DNA of 5,649 nucleotides from CAKSHC01 sp045594545 (GTDB taxonomy: Bacteria; Bacillota; Clostridia; Oscillospirales; UMGS1783): contig JAZNYQ010000064.1 of the NCBI GenBank assembly GCA_045594545.1, positions 1-5,649 on the forward strand. The letters are read 5' to 3'. The notes under the pieces were generated by a model that saw only the letters and a list, made by a program, of their open reading frames with translations, did not search any database and had not been told where the DNA came from. Below are positions 1 through 5,419 of the stretch, piece after piece. A program made the translations under genes and the position numbers. How positions within the stretch are numbered: the first letter of the stretch is position 1; each line of letters starts with the position of its first letter.

Positions 1-826
1 TGCCGATGATGCCGATGGAACCGGCAAAAGCAGTGAGCAGGGTACGGCCCAGCTTGGTGCGCAGGTTGTTAAAGCTGAGAGAGAGGGCGGTCCAGAAGGA
101 CATGGAGATCTTTCTGTGCTTTTTTGGCTGTACGATGATGTCATCTTCATGGAAAGGATTGGAGTCACTGACGATATGTCCGTCCAGCAACCGTACGATC
201 CGGGTGGAGTAGCTTTCAGCCAACTCCGGGTTGTGGGTAACCATGATCACCAACTTTTCCTTGGCGATCTCCTTGAGCAGTTCCATTACCTGCACGCTCG
301 TCTCGGTATCCAGTGCCCCCGTCGGCTCATCGGCCAGAATAATATCGGGATCGTTAACCAGTGCACGGGCAATCGCCACACGCTGCATCTGCCCGCCCGA
401 CATCTCACCCGGTTTCTTCTTTAACTGATCGCCCAATCCAACGGCAATTAGGGCCTTGGTAGCACGGGCACGGCGCTCGCTCGCCTTAACGCCCGACAGC
501 GTCAGCGCCAACTCCACGTTTTTGAGCACCGTCTGGTGCGGAATGAGGTTATAAGACTGAAAAACAAACCCGATCGAATGGTTACGATAGGCGTCCCAGT
601 CCCGATCCTTGTAGTCCTTGGTGGACGTGCCGTTGATGATCAGATCCCCGTCGGTGTAGCCGTCAAGCCCGCCAATGATATTGAGCATGGTCGTCTTGCC
701 GCAACCCGAGGGGCCGAGGATGGATACAAATTCATTTTTCCGAAACGAGAGGGAAATGCCCTTGAGGGCATGAACCGAATTTTCGCCCGCCTCGTACGTC
801 TTTTTGATATTCTTTAACTGTAGCAT
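1..826 (-). CDS. Fused ABC transporter ATPase-permease (MacB/LolD-FtsX type), N-terminal part, truncated by window edge
   Basis: Reading the minus strand from ATG at 826-824 gives 275 residues open to the window edge. A complete ABC ATPase is visible: Walker A GPSGCGKT (38-45), Q-loop Gln90, signature MSGGQ (142-146), Walker B IILADEP (162-168), D-loop GALD (170-173) and switch His198 in VTHNP. The tail from about 245 (FNNLRTKLGRTLLTAF) is the juxtamembrane start and first membrane helix of an FtsX-type permease. The gene is therefore a single-chain ATPase-permease, a form common in Clostridia and usually much longer than this fragment. Family knowledge points to a type VII (MacB-like) machine moving lipids, peptides or antibiotics at the membrane; the substrate cannot be told. 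The start is chosen because AAAGGA (840-835) lies 8 bases upstream. An ATG at 831 closes after five codons. The start sits four bases after the stop of a small leader ORF, suggesting coupled translation. Confidence 0.93.
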   Translation of the reverse strand, partial: MLQLKNIKKTYEAGENSVHALKGISLSFRKNEFVSILGPSGCGKTTMLNIIGGLDGYTDGDLIINGTSTKDYKDRDWDAYRNHSIGFVFQSYNLIPHQTVLKNVELALTLSGVKASERRARATKALIAVGLGDQLKKKPGEMSGGQMQRVAIARALVNDPDIILADEPTGALDTETSVQVMELLKEIAKEKLVIMVTHNPELAESYSTRIVRLLDGHIVSDSNPFHEDDIIVQPKKHRKISMSFWTALSLSFNNLRTKLGRTLLTAFAGSIGIIG

Positions 827-830
827 ACCA

Positions 831-953
831 TCAGTCCTTTCTGCTATCATTATAATATAGGAAAAGGGGGTAGAAAATCAACAGTTTATGAACGAAAGGT
901 GAGAAATAGCTGAAAAAAGGACAGCCACGAGCCCGTGGCTGTCCTTTTTTCAT
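831..953 (-). CDS. Putative 40-codon leader ORF running through the terminator hairpin upstream of the ABC gene
   Basis: ATG at 953-951 is preceded by GAGGGG (963-958) with a 4-base spacer. The ORF starts MKKGQPRARGCPFF and ends SRKD, with TGA at 833-831. Codons 2-14 are encoded by the terminator stem-loop itself, which explains their symmetric character (KKG near the start, CPFF at the other arm). Residues about 13-34 are rich in Phe, Tyr and Leu. The last codons (AGA AAG GAC) contain the SD of the ABC gene, and the stop lies four bases before its ATG, so translation of the leader would deliver ribosomes to the transporter start. The composition does not match a protein family I know. It may be a regulatory leader peptide, or a chance reading frame across a terminator. 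The good SD and the stop placement favour the former, but not strongly. Confidence 0.4.
   Translation of the reverse strand: MKKGQPRARGCPFFSYFSPFVHKLLIFYPLFLYYNDSRKD
849..881 (-). promoter_or_regulatory. Possible proximal promoter for the ABC transporter gene
   Basis: On the minus strand, TATAAT (854-849) overlaps a second -10-like TATATT (859-854). The best -35-like match is TTGATT (881-876), 16 bases from TATATT. For TATAAT at a 17-base spacing, only TTTTCT (877-872) is present. Use of this promoter would give a leader of about 15-20 nucleotides and would bypass the upstream hairpin. The match is weaker than the distal promoter because no -35 pairs well with the perfect -10. Confidence 0.35.
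913..950 (-). terminator. Perfect 17-bp hairpin with T-tract; intrinsic terminator or attenuator in the ABC gene leader
   Basis: Arms at 913-929 and 934-950 are perfectly complementary over 17 bp around a 4-base loop. The outer six pairs are A-T, so the hairpin has a T-tract in either direction. No coding gene enters it from either side, because the flanking genes diverge from this region. The transcript it most plausibly acts on starts at the minus-strand promoter near 1014-986. It would then either make a short RNA of about 70 nucleotides or attenuate readthrough into the ABC gene at 826. The structure is certain from the sequence; its role is inferred. Confidence 0.85.
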
Positions 954-966
954 ATAGCCCCTCTTT

Positions 967-977
967 GCTGCCTTTTT
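967..977 (-). promoter_or_regulatory. Candidate antiterminator segment in the 5' leader
   Basis: On the minus strand this 11-base segment (AAAAAGGCAGC) nearly repeats the first arm of the terminator (AAAAAGGACAGC, within 950-939), lacking one A. It could therefore pair with the descending arm of the hairpin (GCTGTCCTTTTT) with a single bulged base. A ribosome paused on the early leader codons would cover the first arm and could favour this alternative pairing. The repeat is visible; the antiterminator role is speculative, and the pairing is weaker than the 17-bp hairpin. Confidence 0.25.
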
Positions 978-985
978 CTACCGGT

Positions 986-1014
986 ATTATACCATGGATT
1001 TGCGGTTTTGTAAA
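986..1014 (-). promoter_or_regulatory. Predicted distal promoter for the leader ORF and ABC transporter
   Basis: The minus strand reads TTTACA (1014-1009), a 17-base spacer, then perfect TATAAT (991-986). This matches the sigma-A consensus at 11 of 12 positions with optimal spacing. Initiation would fall near 979-980, about 16 bases before the SD of the leader ORF and about 30 bases before the terminator hairpin. It lies back to back with the plus-strand promoter at 1053-1081. Confidence 0.6.
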
Positions 1015-1052
1015 TGCCAAAAGAAAAATTTTTATTCTGATGAAAGAAAAGG

Positions 1053-1081
1053 TTGCAACGGGAAAAACTATGATGTATAAT
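1053..1081 (+). promoter_or_regulatory. Predicted sigma-A-like promoter of the CofE-like gene
   Basis: TTGCAA (1053-1058), a 17-base spacer and perfect TATAAT (1076-1081). A/T-rich runs just upstream (about 1019-1050) could act as an UP element. Initiation near 1088 would leave a leader of about 44 bases before the ATG at 1132, which has GAGGG (1121-1125) six bases upstream. No hairpin is evident in that short leader. Confidence 0.7.
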
Positions 1082-1131
1082 AAAGTGTTCTTAATTTAAC
1101 ACATATTTTCCAAAGAAATCGAGGGATCTGT

Positions 1132-2331
1132 ATGGAAGAAAAAATGAGAAGAGTAGGCACTGTGTCCCGTGGCATCCGCTGCCCGATCATCCGTGAGGGT
1201 GACGATCTGGCTACCATCGTGGCCGATAGCGTACTGGCCGCCGCTGAGAGCGAAGGCTTTGCTATGCGGGATCGTGATGTTATCTCCATTACCGAATCCA
1301 TCGTCGCTCGCGCACAGGGCAACTATGCGAGTGTGGACGATATTGCTGCCGATGTGAAAAACAAACTCGGCGGAGGCACCGTTGGTGTGCTCTTCCCGAT
1401 CTTGTCCCGCAACCGTTTTGCCATCTGCCTGCGCGGCATTGCCAAAGGCGCATCCAAAATTGTGTTGCAGCTGAGCTACCCGTCCGATGAGGTGGGCAAC
1501 TCTCTGGCCACGTATGATCTAATCGATGCCGCCGGCATCAATCCGTATACCGACGTGCTCTCGCTCGAGCGTTATCGTGAGGTCTTCGGCGTGCAGAAGC
1601 TGGAGTTCACCGGCGTGGACTATGTGGAGTACTACGGCAATCTCATTCAGGAGATGGGCGCCGAGGTCGAGATCATCTTCGCCAACCAGCCCAAAGCCAT
1701 CCTCGATTATACCGATACGGTTTTAACTTGCGATATCCATACCCGTGCCCGCACCAAGCGTCTGCTTAAAGCGGCAGGGGCTAAAGTGGTCTATGGTCTG
1801 GACGAAATTCTCAACGCTCCCGTCAACGGTTCGGGCTGTAATGAGAAATACGGTCTGCTCGGCTCCAATAAATCCACCGAAGACAAGGTAAAACTCTTCC
1901 CCCGCGAGTGTCAAGGTTTGGTGCTGGATATTCAGAAGAAGATTTTTGATGCCACCGGCAAGCACGTCGAAGTCATGGTGTATGGCGACGGCGCCTTCAA
2001 AGATCCGCAGGGTAAGATCTGGGAGCTGGCCGATCCGGTCGTTTCCCCCGCCTTTACCGACGGGCTGATCGGCACCCCCAACGAGTTGAAACTTAAATAT
2101 CTGGCCGATAACGATTTCAAGGATCTGTCGGGCGAGGAACTGAGAAAAGCGATTTCCGAGTCCATCAAGGCCAAGGACGGCAACCTCAAAGGCAACATGG
2201 CGGCACAGGGTACCACCCCCCGTCAGTTGACCGATCTGATCGGTTCGCTGTGCGATCTCACCAGCGGTTCGGGTGATAAGGGTACTCCCGTTGTCCTCGT
2301 ACAAGGCTATTTCGACAACTATACCAACTAA
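1132..2331 (+). CDS. CofE-like coenzyme F420-0:L-glutamate ligase family protein (long bacterial form)
   Basis: This 399-residue soluble protein resembles the F420-0:gamma-glutamyl ligase (CofE, F420_ligase) family. Recognisable parts are the N-terminal GIRCPIIREGDDL (14-26), ITESIVARAQG (53-63; the position of the CofE 'SKAEG' element), YGDGAFKDP (284-292) and the C-terminal PVVLVQGY (386-393). Archaeal CofE is about 250 residues, so this is the extended form seen in Firmicutes and Bacteroidetes. CofE enzymes use GTP to add glutamate in gamma linkage to F420-0. Chlamydial CofE homologues (FolC2) act on folate instead. Organisms of this type generally lack F420, so the true substrate here is unknown. 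The start at 1132 has an SD (GAGGG, 1121-1125), whereas the in-frame ATG at 1144 has none. The gene appears monocistronic, with its own promoter and terminator. No signal peptide or membrane segment is seen. Confidence 0.85.
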   Translation: MEEKMRRVGTVSRGIRCPIIREGDDLATIVADSVLAAAESEGFAMRDRDVISITESIVARAQGNYASVDDIAADVKNKLGGGTVGVLFPILSRNRFAICLRGIAKGASKIVLQLSYPSDEVGNSLATYDLIDAAGINPYTDVLSLERYREVFGVQKLEFTGVDYVEYYGNLIQEMGAEVEIIFANQPKAILDYTDTVLTCDIHTRARTKRLLKAAGAKVVYGLDEILNAPVNGSGCNEKYGLLGSNKSTEDKVKLFPRECQGLVLDIQKKIFDATGKHVEVMVYGDGAFKDPQGKIWELADPVVSPAFTDGLIGTPNELKLKYLADNDFKDLSGEELRKAISESIKAKDGNLKGNMAAQGTTPRQLTDLIGSLCDLTSGSGDKGTPVVLVQGYFDNYTN

Positions 2332-2339
2332 ACCCTATC

Positions 2340-2372
2340 AAATCCCCGAAAGTTTGGCTTTTGGGGATTTTT
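2340..2372 (+). terminator. Intrinsic terminator after the CofE-like gene
   Basis: Arms 2340-2352 and 2358-2370 form a 13-bp stem (one G-T wobble; AAATCCCC against GGGGATTT at the base) with a 5-base loop, running into five T (2368-2372). It begins eight bases after the stop codon. Only 28 bases separate it from the next ATG, which leaves little room for a separate downstream promoter. Confidence 0.88.
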
Positions 2373-2400
2373 AATAACAATTACTGATTTCGGAGTCATC

Positions 2401-3573
2401 ATGAATCCATCATTGTTTTCTTATATTAAAAAATGTCCTACTGCCTATCATGCGGCAGACTTTGCCCGTAACGCCTTGCTGGAGGCAGGATTTATCCAAC
2501 TGCAAGAATCGGACGAGTGGAAGATCGAGCCGAACGGACGGTATTTCGTCATGCGCGGCGGCTCGGCGCTGATCGCCTTTGTGGCGGGCGGCAACGGGTA
2601 TCGTATCACCGCCTCTCACGGTGACAGTCCGGCCTTGGCCGTCAAATGGCATAAAGAGGATCTGGCGGTGGAAGTGTACGGCGGCATGATCATGAGCAGT
2701 TGGATGGATCGTCCTTTGTCCTGCGCCGGTCGGGTCAGCTTGCGTACCGAGCAGGGTTTGGAAACCCGCTTGGTTGATCTGAAAGAGCCGGTGGCGATTA
2801 TCCCTCATGTCGCCATTCATTTAGACCGTGCGGTTAACGACGGCGAGAAGATCAACCCGTCGGTCGATCTGCAACCGCTTGGCGCGTCGCTTGCGGAGCG
2901 CATCGAGGGCGATGTGGTCGATGCCGATCTGATCTTGTATAACCCGCAGGAAGGGCAGGTGATCGGGGATATGATCACCGCCCCCCGACTCGATGACCTG
3001 CAATGCGCCTTTGCTTCCCTTACCGCCTTTTTGGCTGAGCCTCATGCGGGCAATGTCTATGTCCTATTTGATAACGAAGAGGTAGGAAGCATGACCCGAC
3101 AGGGCGCCGCTTCCGACTTTCTGGCTTCTGTCTTGGAGCGTTTGGGCGACCGTCCCCGCAAATTAGCCAAGAGTTTTCTGGTCAGCTGCGATAACGCCCA
3201 TGCCGCCCACCCCCATCATAAGGAAAAGGCGGATGATGGAGCACCCGTTACCCTAAACGGCGGGGTGGTCATTAAGCACAACGCCAACCGCAAGTATACC
3301 ACCGAGGGCATCACCTCTGCCGTCTTCGAGGAGATCTGCCGCAAAGCGGGCGTACCCGTTCAGCATTACTACAACCGTCCCGATCAGGCGGGCGGATCTA
3401 CCTTAGGTGCCATTTTGTCTAATCAGGTATCGGTGCCGATGGTGGATATCGGCTGTCCCCAGTTGGCCATGCACTCCTGTCTGGAAACTTCGGGCGCACA
3501 GGCCACCGAACAGATGGTGCAGGCACTCAAAGCCTTCTATCAAGCAAAGGAGAGCGACTATGCTGGTATTTGA
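2401..3573 (+). CDS. apeB: M18 family aminopeptidase (aspartyl aminopeptidase-like)
   Basis: This cytosolic metallo-aminopeptidase of 390 residues would remove N-terminal residues, acidic ones in characterised M18 enzymes, from peptides using a two-zinc centre. Expected metal and catalytic residues all appear in order: His73 in SHGDSP, bridging Asp198 in PRLDDL, Glu226-Glu227 in DNEEVGS, Asp264 in SCDNAHAAHP, and His358 in QLAMHS. The M18 signatures EVYGG (91-95) and WMDRPLSCAGRV (101-112) are also present. Many M18 enzymes are about 430-480 residues, so this is a compact member, but no catalytic element is missing. The start at 2401 has GGAG (2392-2395) five bases upstream. Its stop TGA overlaps the start of the next gene, so the two are probably translationally coupled. 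Family assignment is firm; the acidic-residue preference is inherited from the family and unproven here. Confidence 0.93.
   Translation: MNPSLFSYIKKCPTAYHAADFARNALLEAGFIQLQESDEWKIEPNGRYFVMRGGSALIAFVAGGNGYRITASHGDSPALAVKWHKEDLAVEVYGGMIMSSWMDRPLSCAGRVSLRTEQGLETRLVDLKEPVAIIPHVAIHLDRAVNDGEKINPSVDLQPLGASLAERIEGDVVDADLILYNPQEGQVIGDMITAPRLDDLQCAFASLTAFLAEPHAGNVYVLFDNEEVGSMTRQGAASDFLASVLERLGDRPRKLAKSFLVSCDNAHAAHPHHKEKADDGAPVTLNGGVVIKHNANRKYTTEGITSAVFEEICRKAGVPVQHYYNRPDQAGGSTLGAILSNQVSVPMVDIGCPQLAMHSCLETSGAQATEQMVQALKAFYQAKESDYAGI
3546..3552 (+). promoter_or_regulatory. Strong ribosome binding site that sets the start of the threonine aldolase-like gene
   Basis: AAAGGAG lies inside the last codons of the aminopeptidase gene, seven bases before ATG 3560. 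It fixes the start of the next gene at 3560. The same frame is open back to an ATG at 3407, but the protein from there has no family-like sequence until residue 52, which is the Met at 3560. Confidence 0.85.
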
Positions 3574-4582
3574 AAACGATTATTCGGAGGGGTGCCATCC
3601 CCGAATCTTAGAAAGATTGACCCAAACCAATTTCGAGAAGCAGGTCGGCTATGGCTTTGATGACTATTGCGAATCGGCTAAGAAAAAAATTGCCGCCGCC
3701 TGCCAAAAGGACGTGGACGTCTGGTTCCTGTCGGGCGGTACGCAAACCAATCGCATTGTCATATCGAATATGATCGATGCGTATCAATCGGTGGTAGCGG
3801 CCGATACCGGTCACATCAATGTGCACGAGGCGGCCGCTATTGAAAGTGCGGGACGCAAGGTGCAGTTGTTGCCTCATGTGGACGGAAAATTGCCGGCGGA
3901 AAGTCTGAAACGGATGCTGGTAGACTTTTATGCCGACGATCACCACGACCATTGCCCCTTCCCCGGCATGGTTTACATATCCCACCCCACCGAGTACGGC
4001 ACCCTATATTCCAAAGCCGAACTAACGGCACTGGCCGAAGTTTGTCGGGAGTATGATATGCCTCTGTATATGGACGGCGCGCGGTTGGGCTACGCACTGG
4101 CCTGCCCCGAGTCCGACCTGACCTTGCCCGAAATAGCCGACTTGTGCGACGTCTTTTATATCGGCGGCACCAAGGTAGGTGCGCTGTGCGGCGAAGCGCT
4201 GGTCTTTACGAAAAATAATACTCCCTCTCATTTTCTGGCAAGAGTCAAGCAACAAGGGGGATTGTTGGCAAAAGGACGGCTGCTGGGCATCCAGTTTGAT
4301 ACCCTGTTTACCGATGGCTTATATGAGCAATTAGGGGCTCATGCCATCGCTATGGCAGCCAAATTACGGGCTGTTTTTGAGCAAAAAGGGTACGATTTTC
4401 ATCAAAATTCGCCCACAAATCAACTGTTTGTGGTGCTGAAAAATGAAAAAATGGAGCAATTACGCCCCTTTGTGCGCTTTAGTTTTTGGGAAAAGAAAGG
4501 GGAAACCCACTCGGTTGTGCGCTTTGCCACCGGTTGGGCCACCCTCGAATCGGACATAGATGAACTGGAGAAATTACTGTAA
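3560..4582 (+). CDS. Low-specificity L-threonine aldolase / beta-eliminating lyase family PLP enzyme
   Basis: A fold-type I PLP protein of 340 residues starting MLVFENDYSEG. Visible elements are SGGTQTN (58-64; phosphate-binding loop), His89 in NVHEAAAIE (ring-stacking His, matching His83 of E. coli LtaE), His142 in ISHPTEYG (matching His126), Asp172 and Arg175 in MDGARL, Lys205 in GGTKVGA (the Schiff-base lysine), Arg228 in RVKQQGG, and Arg321 near the C-terminus. Enzymes of this family split threonine or allo-threonine to glycine and acetaldehyde, although some relatives cleave other beta-hydroxy or aromatic amino acids. The length fits LtaE (about 333-345). It overlaps the aminopeptidase gene by 14 bases and is followed after 14 bases by the SDR gene, so it belongs to the same transcription unit. 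The family is clear; the exact substrate is not. Confidence 0.88.
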   Translation: MLVFENDYSEGCHPRILERLTQTNFEKQVGYGFDDYCESAKKKIAAACQKDVDVWFLSGGTQTNRIVISNMIDAYQSVVAADTGHINVHEAAAIESAGRKVQLLPHVDGKLPAESLKRMLVDFYADDHHDHCPFPGMVYISHPTEYGTLYSKAELTALAEVCREYDMPLYMDGARLGYALACPESDLTLPEIADLCDVFYIGGTKVGALCGEALVFTKNNTPSHFLARVKQQGGLLAKGRLLGIQFDTLFTDGLYEQLGAHAIAMAAKLRAVFEQKGYDFHQNSPTNQLFVVLKNEKMEQLRPFVRFSFWEKKGETHSVVRFATGWATLESDIDELEKLL

Positions 4583-4596
4583 AGGAGAACACAATC

Positions 4597-5397
4597 ATGG
4601 GATTTTTAAGCGGAAAGACGGTTATCATTACCGGCGGCGGCCGTGCGGTATTGGCCAACGGCAAAGCCGGTAGTATCGGATACGGTATCGCCACGGCTTA
4701 TGCTAAAGAGGGTGCGAATATCGTGATCACCGGCCGTAATGTTACGAAATTAGAAGAGGCAAAAGAAGAACTGGAACGTCTGTACGGCGTAAAAGTGTTG
4801 CCGATACAGGCCGATATTTCAGCCGGTGCCGATAATGCGGCCATTGCCGCCGACGTCGTGGCCAAAACGGTGGAAACCTTTGGCGGTGTGGATGTGCTGA
4901 TCAACAATGCGCAGGCCTCGGCCTCGGGTGTCACCATTGCCGACCATACGGTAGAGCAGTTCGATCTGGCCATCTATTCGGGGCTGTATGCGACTTTCCA
5001 TTATATGCAGGCTTGCTATCCTTACCTCAAGGAGAGCAAGGGTACGGTTATCAACTTTGCTTCGGGCGCCGGATTGTTCGGCAACTATGGGCAGTGCTCC
5101 TATGCCGCCGCCAAGGAAGGCATCCGCGGCATGACCCGTGTGGCCGCTTCCGAATGGAGCAAGGATGGCATCAATGTTAATGTCATTTGCCCGCTGGCTT
5201 GGCCGGCGCCGTTGGAAAATTTCAAAAACGCCTACCCCGATGCCTTTGATAAGAATGTGCATACCCCGCCGATGGGCTATTTCGGGGATCCAGAAACCGA
5301 TATCGGCCGTGCCTGTGTCAGTTTGGCTCACCCCGATTTTAAATACATGACGGGTGAAACGCTCACCCTTGAAGGCGGATTGGGCTTGCGCCCGTAA
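4597..5397 (+). CDS. SDR family oxidoreductase with an extended cofactor loop
   Basis: This 266-residue Rossmann-fold short-chain dehydrogenase/reductase shows catalytic Ser156 (INFASGAG), Tyr169 and Lys173 (YAAAK). NNAQ (103-106) replaces the usual NNAG. Arg47, right after the second strand (ITGRN), with no acidic residue there, suggests NADP(H) preference. Two features are unusual. The glycine motif reads TGGG, then about a dozen residues, then GSIGYGIA (25-32), so the loop is longer than classical TGxxxGxG and ends like the FabI-type 'SIAYGIA'. The position of the classical catalytic Asn (in 'vNl.g.f') appears to be Gly129. The C-terminal MTGETLTLEGG (251-261) is typical of classical SDRs. 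AAAGGAG (4581-4587) overlaps the previous stop and sits nine bases before the ATG. Substrate unknown; no membrane segment. Confidence 0.9.
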   Translation: MGFLSGKTVIITGGGRAVLANGKAGSIGYGIATAYAKEGANIVITGRNVTKLEEAKEELERLYGVKVLPIQADISAGADNAAIAADVVAKTVETFGGVDVLINNAQASASGVTIADHTVEQFDLAIYSGLYATFHYMQACYPYLKESKGTVINFASGAGLFGNYGQCSYAAAKEGIRGMTRVAASEWSKDGINVNVICPLAWPAPLENFKNAYPDAFDKNVHTPPMGYFGDPETDIGRACVSLAHPDFKYMTGETLTLEGGLGLRP

Positions 5398-5410
5398 ACG
5401 GATGAAAAAA

Positions 5411-5415
5411 GAGGA
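5411..5415 (+). promoter_or_regulatory. Ribosome binding site favouring the start at 5420 for the Fem-like gene
   Basis: GAGGA lies four bases before ATG 5420. An in-frame ATG at 5402 would add six residues but lacks a good SD. The protein from 5420 (MEFCVLSKEEY) also lines up directly with the usual FemA N-terminus (MKFTNLTAKEF in S. aureus FemA). Confidence 0.6.
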
Positions 5416-5419
5416 TAGC

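Noticed and set aside
116..817. Several plus-strand open frames across the left end
   Set aside because: They lie antisense to the ABC ATPase, whose Walker, signature and switch motifs are all intact on the minus strand.
814..831. Alternative ABC gene start at ATG 831 (minus strand)
   Set aside because: It reads only five codons before a stop, and the SD would be too close.
827..1131. Riboswitch or T-box in the intergenic region
   Set aside because: No T-box sequence, specifier-loop layout or recognised riboswitch core is visible; only the promoters, leader ORF and single terminator hairpin are supported.
1723..2304. Minus-strand open frame of 193 codons opposite the CofE-like gene
   Set aside because: It is a shadow of a conserved plus-strand gene in GC-rich codons; no SD-supported start and no family resemblance.
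3407..3559. Upstream extension of the aldolase-like gene to ATG 3407
   Set aside because: The extra 51 residues are an out-of-frame reading of the conserved C-terminus of the aminopeptidase; the good SD sits just before ATG 3560.
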